Source of the DNA: an uncultured Phascolarctobacterium sp.
GTDB lineage: Bacteria; Bacillota; Negativicutes; Acidaminococcales; Acidaminococcaceae
DNA: 23,883 nt
NCBI GenBank assembly: GCA_934234275.1
Contig: CAKQHU010000007.1
Location: 1-23,883, forward strand
Direction of reading: 5' to 3'
The position numbers and the translations under genes are program-made. This document shows, in pieces, positions 15,641 through 23,096 of this stretch. Position 1 is the stretch's first letter; the number at the start of each line of letters is the position of its first letter. The notes under the pieces were generated by a model that was not told the DNA's origin, ran no database searches, and saw nothing but the letters and a program-made list of their open reading frames with translations.

Positions 15641-15666
15641 CATATAAAAGTAAATGAGGTGAAAGA

Positions 15667-18600
15667 ATGCAACAAATTTTATTTCTCACCAATATGGAGC
15701 AGACTGCAGCCTATCTGCAGGACGCATTGAAGCTGGCGCAGCAGACGCAGGATGCTGTCACAGGACAGGTGCTGTATGTCCCCAGCGATACAGAGTGGAC
15801 GAAGGAGATGGAAAAGCAGCTGCAGCAGGCGGAAGCAGTAATCTTCCCCTGGATGGGCACAGGATTGAGCACCAAGTTTTTATCGGAATCTTCATCCTAT
15901 CTGCTGGCCAACAAAAAGAAGCACGTTTATCTGATGACCGGTAATCCGGAGGATGTACTGCACGGCGGTCTGTCTGAGGAGGAGCTGAAGCGGATAAATG
16001 ATTATTATAAATTCGGTGGTCTGCAGAACTGGACAAATTTGTGGCTGTGGCTGGCGCAGCAGTTTTTGCAGGCAGCATGCGAGGCGCCTGCTCCCAAGCT
16101 TTTGCCTTGGGATGGCATTTACCATCCGCGTGCAGCCAAGGTTTATCATGATGTGGAGAAATATCGCCGCGATTTTTGCAAGCCGGACAGACCTACGCTG
16201 GCCGTTGTTTTCTTTCGCAGTGACTGGCTGTGGGGCAATACCGTTTTTGCAGATGCGGTAGTCAGAGAGATTGAAGCGCTGGGGTGCAACGCCTTATGCT
16301 TCTTCTCCACAAGCTCGCCTGACGCCGCAAGCGGCTGCGGCGGCTTTAAAGAAGCCTTAAGCAAGTATGTTTGCGCGGACGGCAAATGCTATGCCGATGT
16401 TTTCATCAACACTATAAAATTTTCACTGTTTAGCATCCGTGCCTGTGCACTTGATGATTTGACCAAGCTCAATATCACGGTACTGCAGGCCTATACCTTG
16501 TATCGTTCGTATCAGGAATGGTATGAAAACTTTGACGGCATGAGTGCCGTAGAGGTAGCGTATAGCGTGAGCTTGCCGGAGTTTGACGGTATTATCCATA
16601 GCTGCCCGGTGACTACGATGGAGCGTGATGCTGAAGGCAAGCAGGTTACGCAGGAGATTGCGGAGCGTATGAATATGTTGGTGCGCAAGGCGAAAAAGCT
16701 GGCACTTTTGCGTACCAAGCCGAATGCCGAAAAGAAAATCGCCATTGTTTTTCATAACCATCCGTCGACCAATTCTAATATCGGCAGCTGTGCGGCAATA
16801 GACAGTATTGAAAGCGTGCGCCTGCTGCTAAAGGATTTGCGGGAGGCAGGTTATGTCGTTGACCATATTCCGGCGGACCGGCAGGAGTTTATCGACGAGC
16901 TCATTGCCGGTGCGACGAATGACAGGGACTATATGAGCGAAAAGCAGATTGATAATGCCGATGCCAAGCTCTTAGTCAGTGCATACCGTGATTATTACAG
17001 GACGCTGCCGGAAAAGGTACAGCAACGCCTGGCGCAGGATTGGGGCGAAGCGCCGGGTGATGTATTCTGTTATGATGATTTCCTGCTGATTCCCGGAACG
17101 ATGAACGGCAACATTTTTATTACGATGCAGCCACCGCGCGGTTTTGGCGAGGATCCTGACAAAATTTATCATTCGCCCGACTGCGCGCCGACACATCATT
17201 ATTTAGGCTTTTATCATTGGCTGCGCGATATCTGGGGCGCAGATGCGATGATGCATATCGGTACGCATGGTAGTCTGGAATGGCTTCCGGGCAAGGGCGT
17301 GGCGATGGGCAATGAATGCTATCCGGATATCTGCACCGGTGATTTGCCAAATGTTTATCCCTATTGGGTAGTTGATACGGGCGAGGGGATACAGGCAAAA
17401 CGCCGCAGTGCTGCCTGCCTCATCAGCTATCTTTCGGCACCTCTGAGTATTAGCGGTGTATATGATGAGCTGGCAGAGCTGGAGAAGGCTTTGGAGGAAT
17501 ATGTACATTTTAAGGCTGATAAGGATGCCGATTTGAGTGAGCCGATGGCACAAATCAGGGAGAAGGCCGCTGCTGCCGACCTTATGGATGAGGTGCGTGA
17601 GGAGGATGCTGCCGATTTTGATGAATATGTCAGCCATCTGCACACGTATCTGACGGATTTGAAGAATATGCAGATGACTACCGGCTTGCATATCATGGGC
17701 AATCCGCCGCAGGGTGAAAAGCTGACGGAATATCTTTATGCGTTGGTGCGCTTGGAAAATCCCGATATGCCGTCACTGCCTAAAACCTTGGCACAGGCTT
17801 ACGGCTATGATTATTATGAGCTGATTGACAACAGCAGTAAGCTGTTGCCTGACGGTATTTTGAGTTACGGCATGCTGCTTGATAAAATCAACGGCCAATG
17901 TCTGGAGATTATCCGTTTGCTGCAAAATGATGCTTTCGTTGTCCATGAAGATAAATTACGGGCGCTGGAGTGTGTGAAATGTTGGGATGAGGTTGTGCAG
18001 CAGGATATTATCAAAATTGCCGGCTTCATCTGCGATAAGCTGTATCCCAGTCTGGCGCATACTACATGGGAACGCAGCAACTGCATCAGGGCGTTGCAGT
18101 CAGAATATATCGAGCCAAGCGCCGGCGGCGCGCCTACGAGCGGCGGTGCCGAGATTTTGCCGACCGGACGCAATTTTTACGGTGTTGACCCCCAGCTGTT
18201 GCCTACTCCCGTAGCGTGGAAAATAGGTTCGCAGATGGCGGAGGACGTGATCAACAAGTTTGTGGCGGAGGAAGGGCGTTATCCCGAAAGTGTTGGTATT
18301 TTGCTGTGGGCAACCTATAACATGCGCTCTAATGGTCAGTGTATGGCGGAATTTATGCGCCTGATGGGCGTGCGTCCCGTTTGGCAGAAGGGAACGCTGA
18401 AGGTTAAGGGTATAGAGATTATTCCGCTTGATGAGCTGAAGCGTCCACGTGTTGACGTTACCGGACGCATTAGTAGTCTGTTCCGTGATACGCTGCCGGG
18501 AGCAGTTTGCTGGCTGGATAAGGCAGTGCAGCAGGTGGCAGCGCTTGACGAAAGCTTCGAGGACAACTTTGTGCGTAAGCATGTGGTGGAGGAATCTCAG

Positions 18601-19377
18601 CGGCTGGAAAGCGAGGGCGTGGACAAGGAGCAGGCCTGGAGACAGGCGTCCTATCGTATTTTCGGTGACCCGCCGGGTGCGCATGGCGCAGGCGTGAGCG
18701 CACTTTTGGCTTCCCGCAATTGGGATGACCTGGGCGATATTGCTGATGTGTATGTGCGTTGGGGTGCACATGTTTACGGCGAGGGCGAAAAAGGTCAGTA
18801 CAGGCCGCAGCTGTTCACTAATCGTATGGCGAAGCTGGAGGTTACCGTCAGCAATATTGATAACCGCGAGTCTAATCTGCTGAATTCCGATGATTACAAC
18901 GCTTATCGTGGCGGTATGATTGCCGCAGTGCGCAATTTCAGCGGCAAGATGCCGAAGAACTATTGCAGTGACAGCTCCGACCGTCAGCATGTTGTGATTC
19001 GCACGTTGGCGGAAGAGGTCAAGCGTCTGTTCCGCGGTGAAGCGATTAATCCCAAATATATTCAAGGCATGAAGGAGTTTGGCTACAAGGGAGCAGGCGA
19101 TTTGGCAACCTATGTTGATAACTGCTTCCAATGGGATGCTACCAGTGCCGTTATGGAGGACTGGATGTATGAAAAGTTTGCGGAAAAATATGCTTTGGAT
19201 ACAGATATGCAAAAATGGTTTGCTGAGGTTAATCCCTGGGCATTGCGCAGACTGACGGAAGTATTGCTGGAGGCGGAGCAGCGCGAGCTGTGGAACGCCA
19301 AACCGCAAACCAAACAGTCGCTGCAGGAGCTGCTGCTGAATATCGAAGGTGAAATCGAGGAGCGCGGTGATGAATAA
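15667..19377 (+). CDS. cobN: CobN/BchH-like tetrapyrrole chelatase large subunit B
   Basis: A 1236-residue paralogue of the protein at 6535-10251, with ATG preceded by GAGGTGA. It lacks a signal peptide. The same landmarks occur at the same residue numbers: HSPDCAPTHHYLGFYHWL near 502, GTHGSLEWLPGKG from 532, GGAPTSGGAEILPTGRNFYG from about 820, FGDPPGAHGAG and the C-terminal YRGGMIAAVR and GYKGAGDLATYV blocks. The first 320 residues share only scattered positions with copy A, such as TNME and WMGTGLS, suggesting the N-terminal region has adapted to a different partner or ligand. It lies between receptor D and the I/D subunit genes and is the copy nearest the motor subunits. It probably forms a metal-tetrapyrrole chelatase with them. 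Cobalt insertion, magnesium insertion or metal removal cannot be told apart from sequence alone. It is more GC-rich than the receptor genes. Confidence 0.92.
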   Translation: MQQILFLTNMEQTAAYLQDALKLAQQTQDAVTGQVLYVPSDTEWTKEMEKQLQQAEAVIFPWMGTGLSTKFLSESSSYLLANKKKHVYLMTGNPEDVLHGGLSEEELKRINDYYKFGGLQNWTNLWLWLAQQFLQAACEAPAPKLLPWDGIYHPRAAKVYHDVEKYRRDFCKPDRPTLAVVFFRSDWLWGNTVFADAVVREIEALGCNALCFFSTSSPDAASGCGGFKEALSKYVCADGKCYADVFINTIKFSLFSIRACALDDLTKLNITVLQAYTLYRSYQEWYENFDGMSAVEVAYSVSLPEFDGIIHSCPVTTMERDAEGKQVTQEIAERMNMLVRKAKKLALLRTKPNAEKKIAIVFHNHPSTNSNIGSCAAIDSIESVRLLLKDLREAGYVVDHIPADRQEFIDELIAGATNDRDYMSEKQIDNADAKLLVSAYRDYYRTLPEKVQQRLAQDWGEAPGDVFCYDDFLLIPGTMNGNIFITMQPPRGFGEDPDKIYHSPDCAPTHHYLGFYHWLRDIWGADAMMHIGTHGSLEWLPGKGVAMGNECYPDICTGDLPNVYPYWVVDTGEGIQAKRRSAACLISYLSAPLSISGVYDELAELEKALEEYVHFKADKDADLSEPMAQIREKAAAADLMDEVREEDAADFDEYVSHLHTYLTDLKNMQMTTGLHIMGNPPQGEKLTEYLYALVRLENPDMPSLPKTLAQAYGYDYYELIDNSSKLLPDGILSYGMLLDKINGQCLEIIRLLQNDAFVVHEDKLRALECVKCWDEVVQQDIIKIAGFICDKLYPSLAHTTWERSNCIRALQSEYIEPSAGGAPTSGGAEILPTGRNFYGVDPQLLPTPVAWKIGSQMAEDVINKFVAEEGRYPESVGILLWATYNMRSNGQCMAEFMRLMGVRPVWQKGTLKVKGIEIIPLDELKRPRVDVTGRISSLFRDTLPGAVCWLDKAVQQVAALDESFEDNFVRKHVVEESQRLESEGVDKEQAWRQASYRIFGDPPGAHGAGVSALLASRNWDDLGDIADVYVRWGAHVYGEGEKGQYRPQLFTNRMAKLEVTVSNIDNRESNLLNSDDYNAYRGGMIAAVRNFSGKMPKNYCSDSSDRQHVVIRTLAEEVKRLFRGEAINPKYIQGMKEFGYKGAGDLATYVDNCFQWDATSAVMEDWMYEKFAEKYALDTDMQKWFAEVNPWALRRLTEVLLEAEQRELWNAKPQTKQSLQELLLNIEGEIEERGDE

Positions 19378-19396
19378 AATTTTTTCATTAAACCGC

Positions 19397-19427
19397 TTGC
19401 GTGTATACCTAGTAGACACTGTATAAT
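19397..19427 (+). promoter_or_regulatory. MerR-type promoter/operator E (19-bp spacer) for the chelatase I-D genes
   Basis: TTGCGT (19397-19402) and a perfect TATAAT (19422-19427) are 19 bp apart. The spacer region holds a good dyad: GTGT-A-TAC, centre CTA, then GTA-G-ACAC (19401-19419), with one mismatched pair. The half-sites differ from those of A, C and D, so binding by the same regulator is less certain. Confidence 0.62.
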
Positions 19428-19476
19428 TAGATACATATTTTATTGATAGTTCTTTTTAATAAATGGAGGAATATAA

Positions 19477-20505
19477 ATGAAACGTACTGCTGTATATCCT
19501 TTTGCTGCGATTGTAGGACAGGAAGAAATGAAGCTGTCCCTGATTTTGAATGTTATCAACCCGGCTTTGGGTGGTGTTTTGATTAAAGGTGAAAAGGGTA
19601 CGGCGAAATCTACTGCTGTGCGCGCTCTCGCTGAGCTGCTGCCGCCGATGGCTGCTGTGCACGGCTGCCGCTTCCATTGCGACCCGCACAGCAGCCAGCT
19701 CTGCGATGACTGCACTGCTAAGCTGCAGGCAGAGGGCAGCTTGCCGGAAGAAACCATCAACATGCGCGTAGTGGAGCTGCCTGTCAGCGCAACCGAAGAC
19801 CGCGTTGTCGGTACACTGGATATTGAGCATGCGATTAAGCATGGTGAGAAAAAGTTTGAACCCGGTATTTTGGCGCAGGCTAACCGTAATATCTTATATG
19901 TAGACGAAATCAACCTGCTGGATGACCATGTTGTCGACGTGCTGCTGGATGCCGCTGCTATGGGCGTAAACACCGTTGAGCGCGAGGGCGTTTCCTATTC
20001 CCATCCCGCACGTTTTGTGCTGGTTGGCACTATGAACCCTGAAGAGGGTGATATCCGCCCGCAGCTTTTGGACCGCTTTGGTTTGAGCGTTGTTGTTACC
20101 GGCGAGCATGACCCGCTGCAGCGCGTAGAGGTAATCAAACGCCGTCTGGCTTACGAAAACGACGCGGAAAGCTTCATTGCAGGCTACAAGGAAGCACAAG
20201 AAGAACTGGCAGAAAAAATTATTGCTGCCGGCAAGCTGCTGCCGGAGGTTACTATTGATGACAAGCTGCTGGAAACCGTAGCTAAGCTTTCTGTAGAGCT
20301 GGGCGTTGACGGTCACCGTGCGGATATTACCGTTATCAAGACAGCGCTGACACTGGCTGCCTTCAACGGCCGCAAGCAGGCTAACCTTGATGACCTGAAG
20401 CAAGCTGCTAAGCTAGTGCTGCCGCATCGTATGCGCCGCCGTCCGTTTGAAGAGGGCGAGCTGGATTGGAATAAAGTAGAAAGCTTTTTGGCTGCCGAAG
20501 CCTAA
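19477..20505 (+). CDS. Chelatase AAA+ ATPase subunit (BchI/ChlI/CobS-like class)
   Basis: A 342-residue AAA+ protein of typical magnesium-chelatase I length. Walker A is GEKGTAKST (38-46), Walker B is YVDEINLL (about 141-148), and '[19 protein letters not shown]' supplies the sensor and arginine region. Four Cys residues (63, 67, 75, 78) in a CxxxC...CxxC pattern lie in the insertion after Walker A, as in many anaerobe homologues, and could bind zinc or a cluster. AAA+ subunits of this class form hexameric rings with the D subunit and drive the CobN/BchH-type subunit by ATP hydrolysis. The gene has its own promoter (E) and AGGAGG-like ribosome binding site. Its stop codon is embedded in the Shine-Dalgarno of the D gene, indicating coupled translation. 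Confidence 0.92.
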   Translation: MKRTAVYPFAAIVGQEEMKLSLILNVINPALGGVLIKGEKGTAKSTAVRALAELLPPMAAVHGCRFHCDPHSSQLCDDCTAKLQAEGSLPEETINMRVVELPVSATEDRVVGTLDIEHAIKHGEKKFEPGILAQANRNILYVDEINLLDDHVVDVLLDAAAMGVNTVEREGVSYSHPARFVLVGTMNPEEGDIRPQLLDRFGLSVVVTGEHDPLQRVEVIKRRLAYENDAESFIAGYKEAQEELAEKIIAAGKLLPEVTIDDKLLETVAKLSVELGVDGHRADITVIKTALTLAAFNGRKQANLDDLKQAAKLVLPHRMRRRPFEEGELDWNKVESFLAAEA

Positions 20506-20517
20506 GGAGCGTTGACT

Positions 20518-22482
20518 ATGCTGAAAAATAATCTCTATCCCTTTACTGCGGTAGTGGGGCAGGAGAAGGCTAAAAAGGCCTTGCTCATTGCTCTTGTCAA
20601 CCGCAGAGCAGGCGGCCTGCTCATAGGCGGTGCCAAGGGTACGGCAAAATCCGTGCTGGCGCGCAGTGTGCAGAGCCTGATTGGTGCGCAAAAGCTGCTG
20701 ACGCTGCCACTTAACGTAACGGAGGATATGCTTTTTGGCAGCATCGACCTGGAGGCTGCCGTAAGCTTGGGCGAAAAGCGTTTTTCACCGGGCATTCTGG
20801 CACGTGCGACAGATAATATTCTATATATTGATGAAGCTAACCTGTTGCGTCAGGAGCTGCTTACTGCGGCGCTGGACGCCAACAGTGCAGGCATCAACAA
20901 TGTGGAGCGTGACGGCATCAGCTGTAGTCATGAGGTGCGCACGACCGTCATTGCTACGATGAATCCGGAGGAGGGCACTCTGCCCGGACATATTCTGGAC
21001 CGCTTTGGCATGTACACCGATATGCAGGCACTGCAGGATATCGGCCAACGTGTGGAGGTTATCCAACGTGCCTTAGCATATAGTAGCAATACCCTTGCGT
21101 TTTGTGAGCAGTATGCGGAAGCAACTGCTGCCCTGGCAGCGAAGCTGCAGGCAGCGCGTGAGCTGCTGCCGCAGGTAGAGGTGAGCGAAGCTATGCTGAT
21201 GCTTGCCGCCCAACTGTGCTCGCAAGCCTTTTGTGCCGGACACCGTGCGGAAATTTATCTGCTGGAGGCTGCGCGCGCTATCGCCGCCCTGGCGGGGCGC
21301 GCTTACGTGCTGCCGAAGGACGTAGAGGAGGCCGCACAGTTCGTGCTGCCGCACCGTATGCGCAAGCCGCCCGAGCAACAGCCCGAGGAGCAGGAGCAAC
21401 AGGACGATAACCAAAACGAAGATGAAAATGAGCAGGATAACGAAGATAATCCTGATGATGATAACGAAGATAGCGACGAGGATAACGACGATAACCAGCT
21501 GCCGCCGCCACCACCGCCCTTGGATAACGGCGATGAAGACGAAGACGACAATGCCTCAGACGATGAGGATGAAGACGACGAAAGCGATGAGGATGAGCAG
21601 CAGCAGGAGCGCAATAACAGCAATCTGGCACCGGAGGAGCAGCTTGCCGATATCGACAAGAGCTTTCGCCTGCCGAAGATGCTGCTGGATTTGGGCAAGG
21701 ACCGCAATGTGCGTCGCGGCAGCGGCAAACGCAGCGTGACGAAGACCGACCTGAAGCAGGGACGTTATGTGCGTGCCGAACAGCCTAAGAGCAAGGTTAC
21801 CGACCTGGCCTTTGACGCTACTATCCGTGCAGCAGCGCCATACCAGCGTTTGCGTGAGGATAACGGCTGTGCGCTGAACATCAAGGAAGAGGATTTGCGC
21901 CAGAAGGTGCGCGAAAAACGCATTGGCAACACCTTCCTCTTTGCGGTGGATGCCAGCGGCTCTATGGGTGCGCGCGAGCGTATGCGTGCTGTTAAGGGTG
22001 CTATCTTCTATATGCTGCAGGAGGCGTATCAGAAACGTGACCGCGTAGGCATGATAGCTTTCCGCCGCGATAAGGCGGATATGCTGTTGCCGATTACCCG
22101 CAGTGTGGACCTGGCGCAGAAGCGTCTGGCAGAAATGCCGACCGGTGGCAAAACGCCGTTAGCGGACGGTTTGGCGCTGTCGCTGCAAACGCTGGCGATG
22201 ATGAACAAGCGTGACAGCGAGCTGGAGCCTATTCTGATTGTTATAACTGACGGACGTGCGAATGCCGTGCACGAGGGCGAAAAGGATCCTGTGGCTGCAG
22301 CAATCGGTATTGCCGAAAAAATCGCCAAGGCGAAAGTTACCTCCGTGGTGATTGATACGGAAAGCGATTTTATCAAGCTGGGCCTGGCAAAGAAGGTTGC
22401 CGCCGCTATGCAGGCCAATTATTACACGCTGCAGAAGCTGTCTAAGGAAAATATAATTCATATTGTAAGAAATTTGAATTAA
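20518..22482 (+). CDS. Chelatase subunit D (AAA+ plus VWA domain, BchD/ChlD-like)
   Basis: A protein of about 654 residues from ATG 20518, chosen because AAGGAG ends 8 bases upstream; the TTG at 20512 is too close. The N-terminal AAA+ module keeps Walker A (GGAKGTAKS, 37-45) and Walker B (YIDEANLL, Asp105-Glu106). Residues about 283-365 form a very acidic linker rich in Asp, Glu, Asn and Gln, interrupted by six Pro in a row. The C-terminal VWA domain has an intact MIDAS: DASGS at 478-482, Thr546 in GGKTPLADG and Asp578 in ITDGRAN. D subunits bridge the I ring to the large subunit through this metal-dependent adhesion site. The pair with the I gene and the two CobN-like genes makes a complete three-subunit chelatase set. 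No terminator is visible downstream. Confidence 0.93.
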   Translation: MLKNNLYPFTAVVGQEKAKKALLIALVNRRAGGLLIGGAKGTAKSVLARSVQSLIGAQKLLTLPLNVTEDMLFGSIDLEAAVSLGEKRFSPGILARATDNILYIDEANLLRQELLTAALDANSAGINNVERDGISCSHEVRTTVIATMNPEEGTLPGHILDRFGMYTDMQALQDIGQRVEVIQRALAYSSNTLAFCEQYAEATAALAAKLQAARELLPQVEVSEAMLMLAAQLCSQAFCAGHRAEIYLLEAARAIAALAGRAYVLPKDVEEAAQFVLPHRMRKPPEQQPEEQEQQDDNQNEDENEQDNEDNPDDDNEDSDEDNDDNQLPPPPPPLDNGDEDEDDNASDDEDEDDESDEDEQQQERNNSNLAPEEQLADIDKSFRLPKMLLDLGKDRNVRRGSGKRSVTKTDLKQGRYVRAEQPKSKVTDLAFDATIRAAAPYQRLREDNGCALNIKEEDLRQKVREKRIGNTFLFAVDASGSMGARERMRAVKGAIFYMLQEAYQKRDRVGMIAFRRDKADMLLPITRSVDLAQKRLAEMPTGGKTPLADGLALSLQTLAMMNKRDSELEPILIVITDGRANAVHEGEKDPVAAAIGIAEKIAKAKVTSVVIDTESDFIKLGLAKKVAAAMQANYYTLQKLSKENIIHIVRNLN

Positions 22483-22502
22483 AGATAAGAGTATAGTATA
22501 CT
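22474..22502 (+). promoter_or_regulatory. Promoter of the secreted protein-adaptor operon
   Basis: TTGAAT (22474-22479) and TATACT (22497-22502) are 17 bp apart, a normal sigma-70 arrangement. The -35 overlaps the last codons of the D gene. A dyad, TATAC-TAATAG-GTATA (22497-22512), covers the -10 and start region and resembles parts of operators B and E in reverse orientation. Confidence 0.5.
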
Positions 22503-22538
22503 AATAGGTATATTGAAATATAAAGGAGTGGAGTTTTC

Positions 22539-23096
22539 ATGAAAAAACTGCTTATTTTATTGATGACCTTATTTTGCTGTGCAACCGCTTTTGCTGCGGA
22601 TGCAGACAAGAAGCCTGCAACTCAGGAGGGTATGAACTGGGAAATCAGCATGATGCCTAAACCGAGCGAGGAAGAACAGGAGCAGGCTCGTTGGTCTATC
22701 GTTGTGGAAAACAATGTTGGTATTTACGCTTATGATATGGATTCTCTGACCTTCAGCAAGGTTACTAACGGCTTACCTGATAAAAATATTATTTCTGTGT
22801 TGACGAAAACCGTTTTCACCGATAAGGATATGCTGAAAAAACTGAATGAAAAATACAAGGCTTCTCTGGCTAAAAAAGAGAAGGTGCAGTACTGCGAAAT
22901 CGTCATGACCTTTAATCTGCAGGAAAAAACCTACGGTGTAGAGGTAATGGATGTTTATGGCAGCAAAAAGACCTTGCTCAGCCATCAGGCCAAGGAACTG
23001 AAGTTTGTTCCGGTTCCCGCAGGCAGCTTTGCCGAGGCTATGCTGGAAATCTGCCAGCAGGCTGTAGCTGCTGATGCCCAAGCAGCAGTGAAATAA
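22539..23096 (+). CDS. Small secreted protein of unknown function
   Basis: A 185-residue protein with a clear signal peptide, MKK plus a hydrophobic stretch ending at ATAFA (about residue 19), and no lipobox Cys at the cleavage site. AAAGGAG lies about 10 bases before the ATG. The mature part begins with a short charged region and then alternates strands. 'IYAYDMDSLTF', a central 'VQYCEIVMTFNLQ' and a closing 'FVPVPAGSFAEAMLEICQ' segment give a layout reminiscent of the adhesin-E-like surface proteins common in Negativicutes; that likeness is weak. Two Cys in the mature part could form a disulfide. It is translationally coupled to the downstream adaptor gene by a TAATG overlap, so it may be a periplasmic accessory of an efflux system. 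No function is assigned. Confidence 0.8.
   Translation: MKKLLILLMTLFCCATAFAADADKKPATQEGMNWEISMMPKPSEEEQEQARWSIVVENNVGIYAYDMDSLTFSKVTNGLPDKNIISVLTKTVFTDKDMLKKLNEKYKASLAKKEKVQYCEIVMTFNLQEKTYGVEVMDVYGSKKTLLSHQAKELKFVPVPAGSFAEAMLEICQQAVAADAQAAVK

Noticed and set aside
18100..19419. 439-codon open frame on the minus strand inside CobN-like B
   Set aside because: It lies antisense to strongly conserved family motifs, has no ribosome binding site or recognisable domain, and is explained by the codon bias of the + strand gene.
21303..21728. Ser-rich minus-strand frame
   Set aside because: It is the reverse reading of the Asp/Glu codons in the D-subunit linker and has no independent support.
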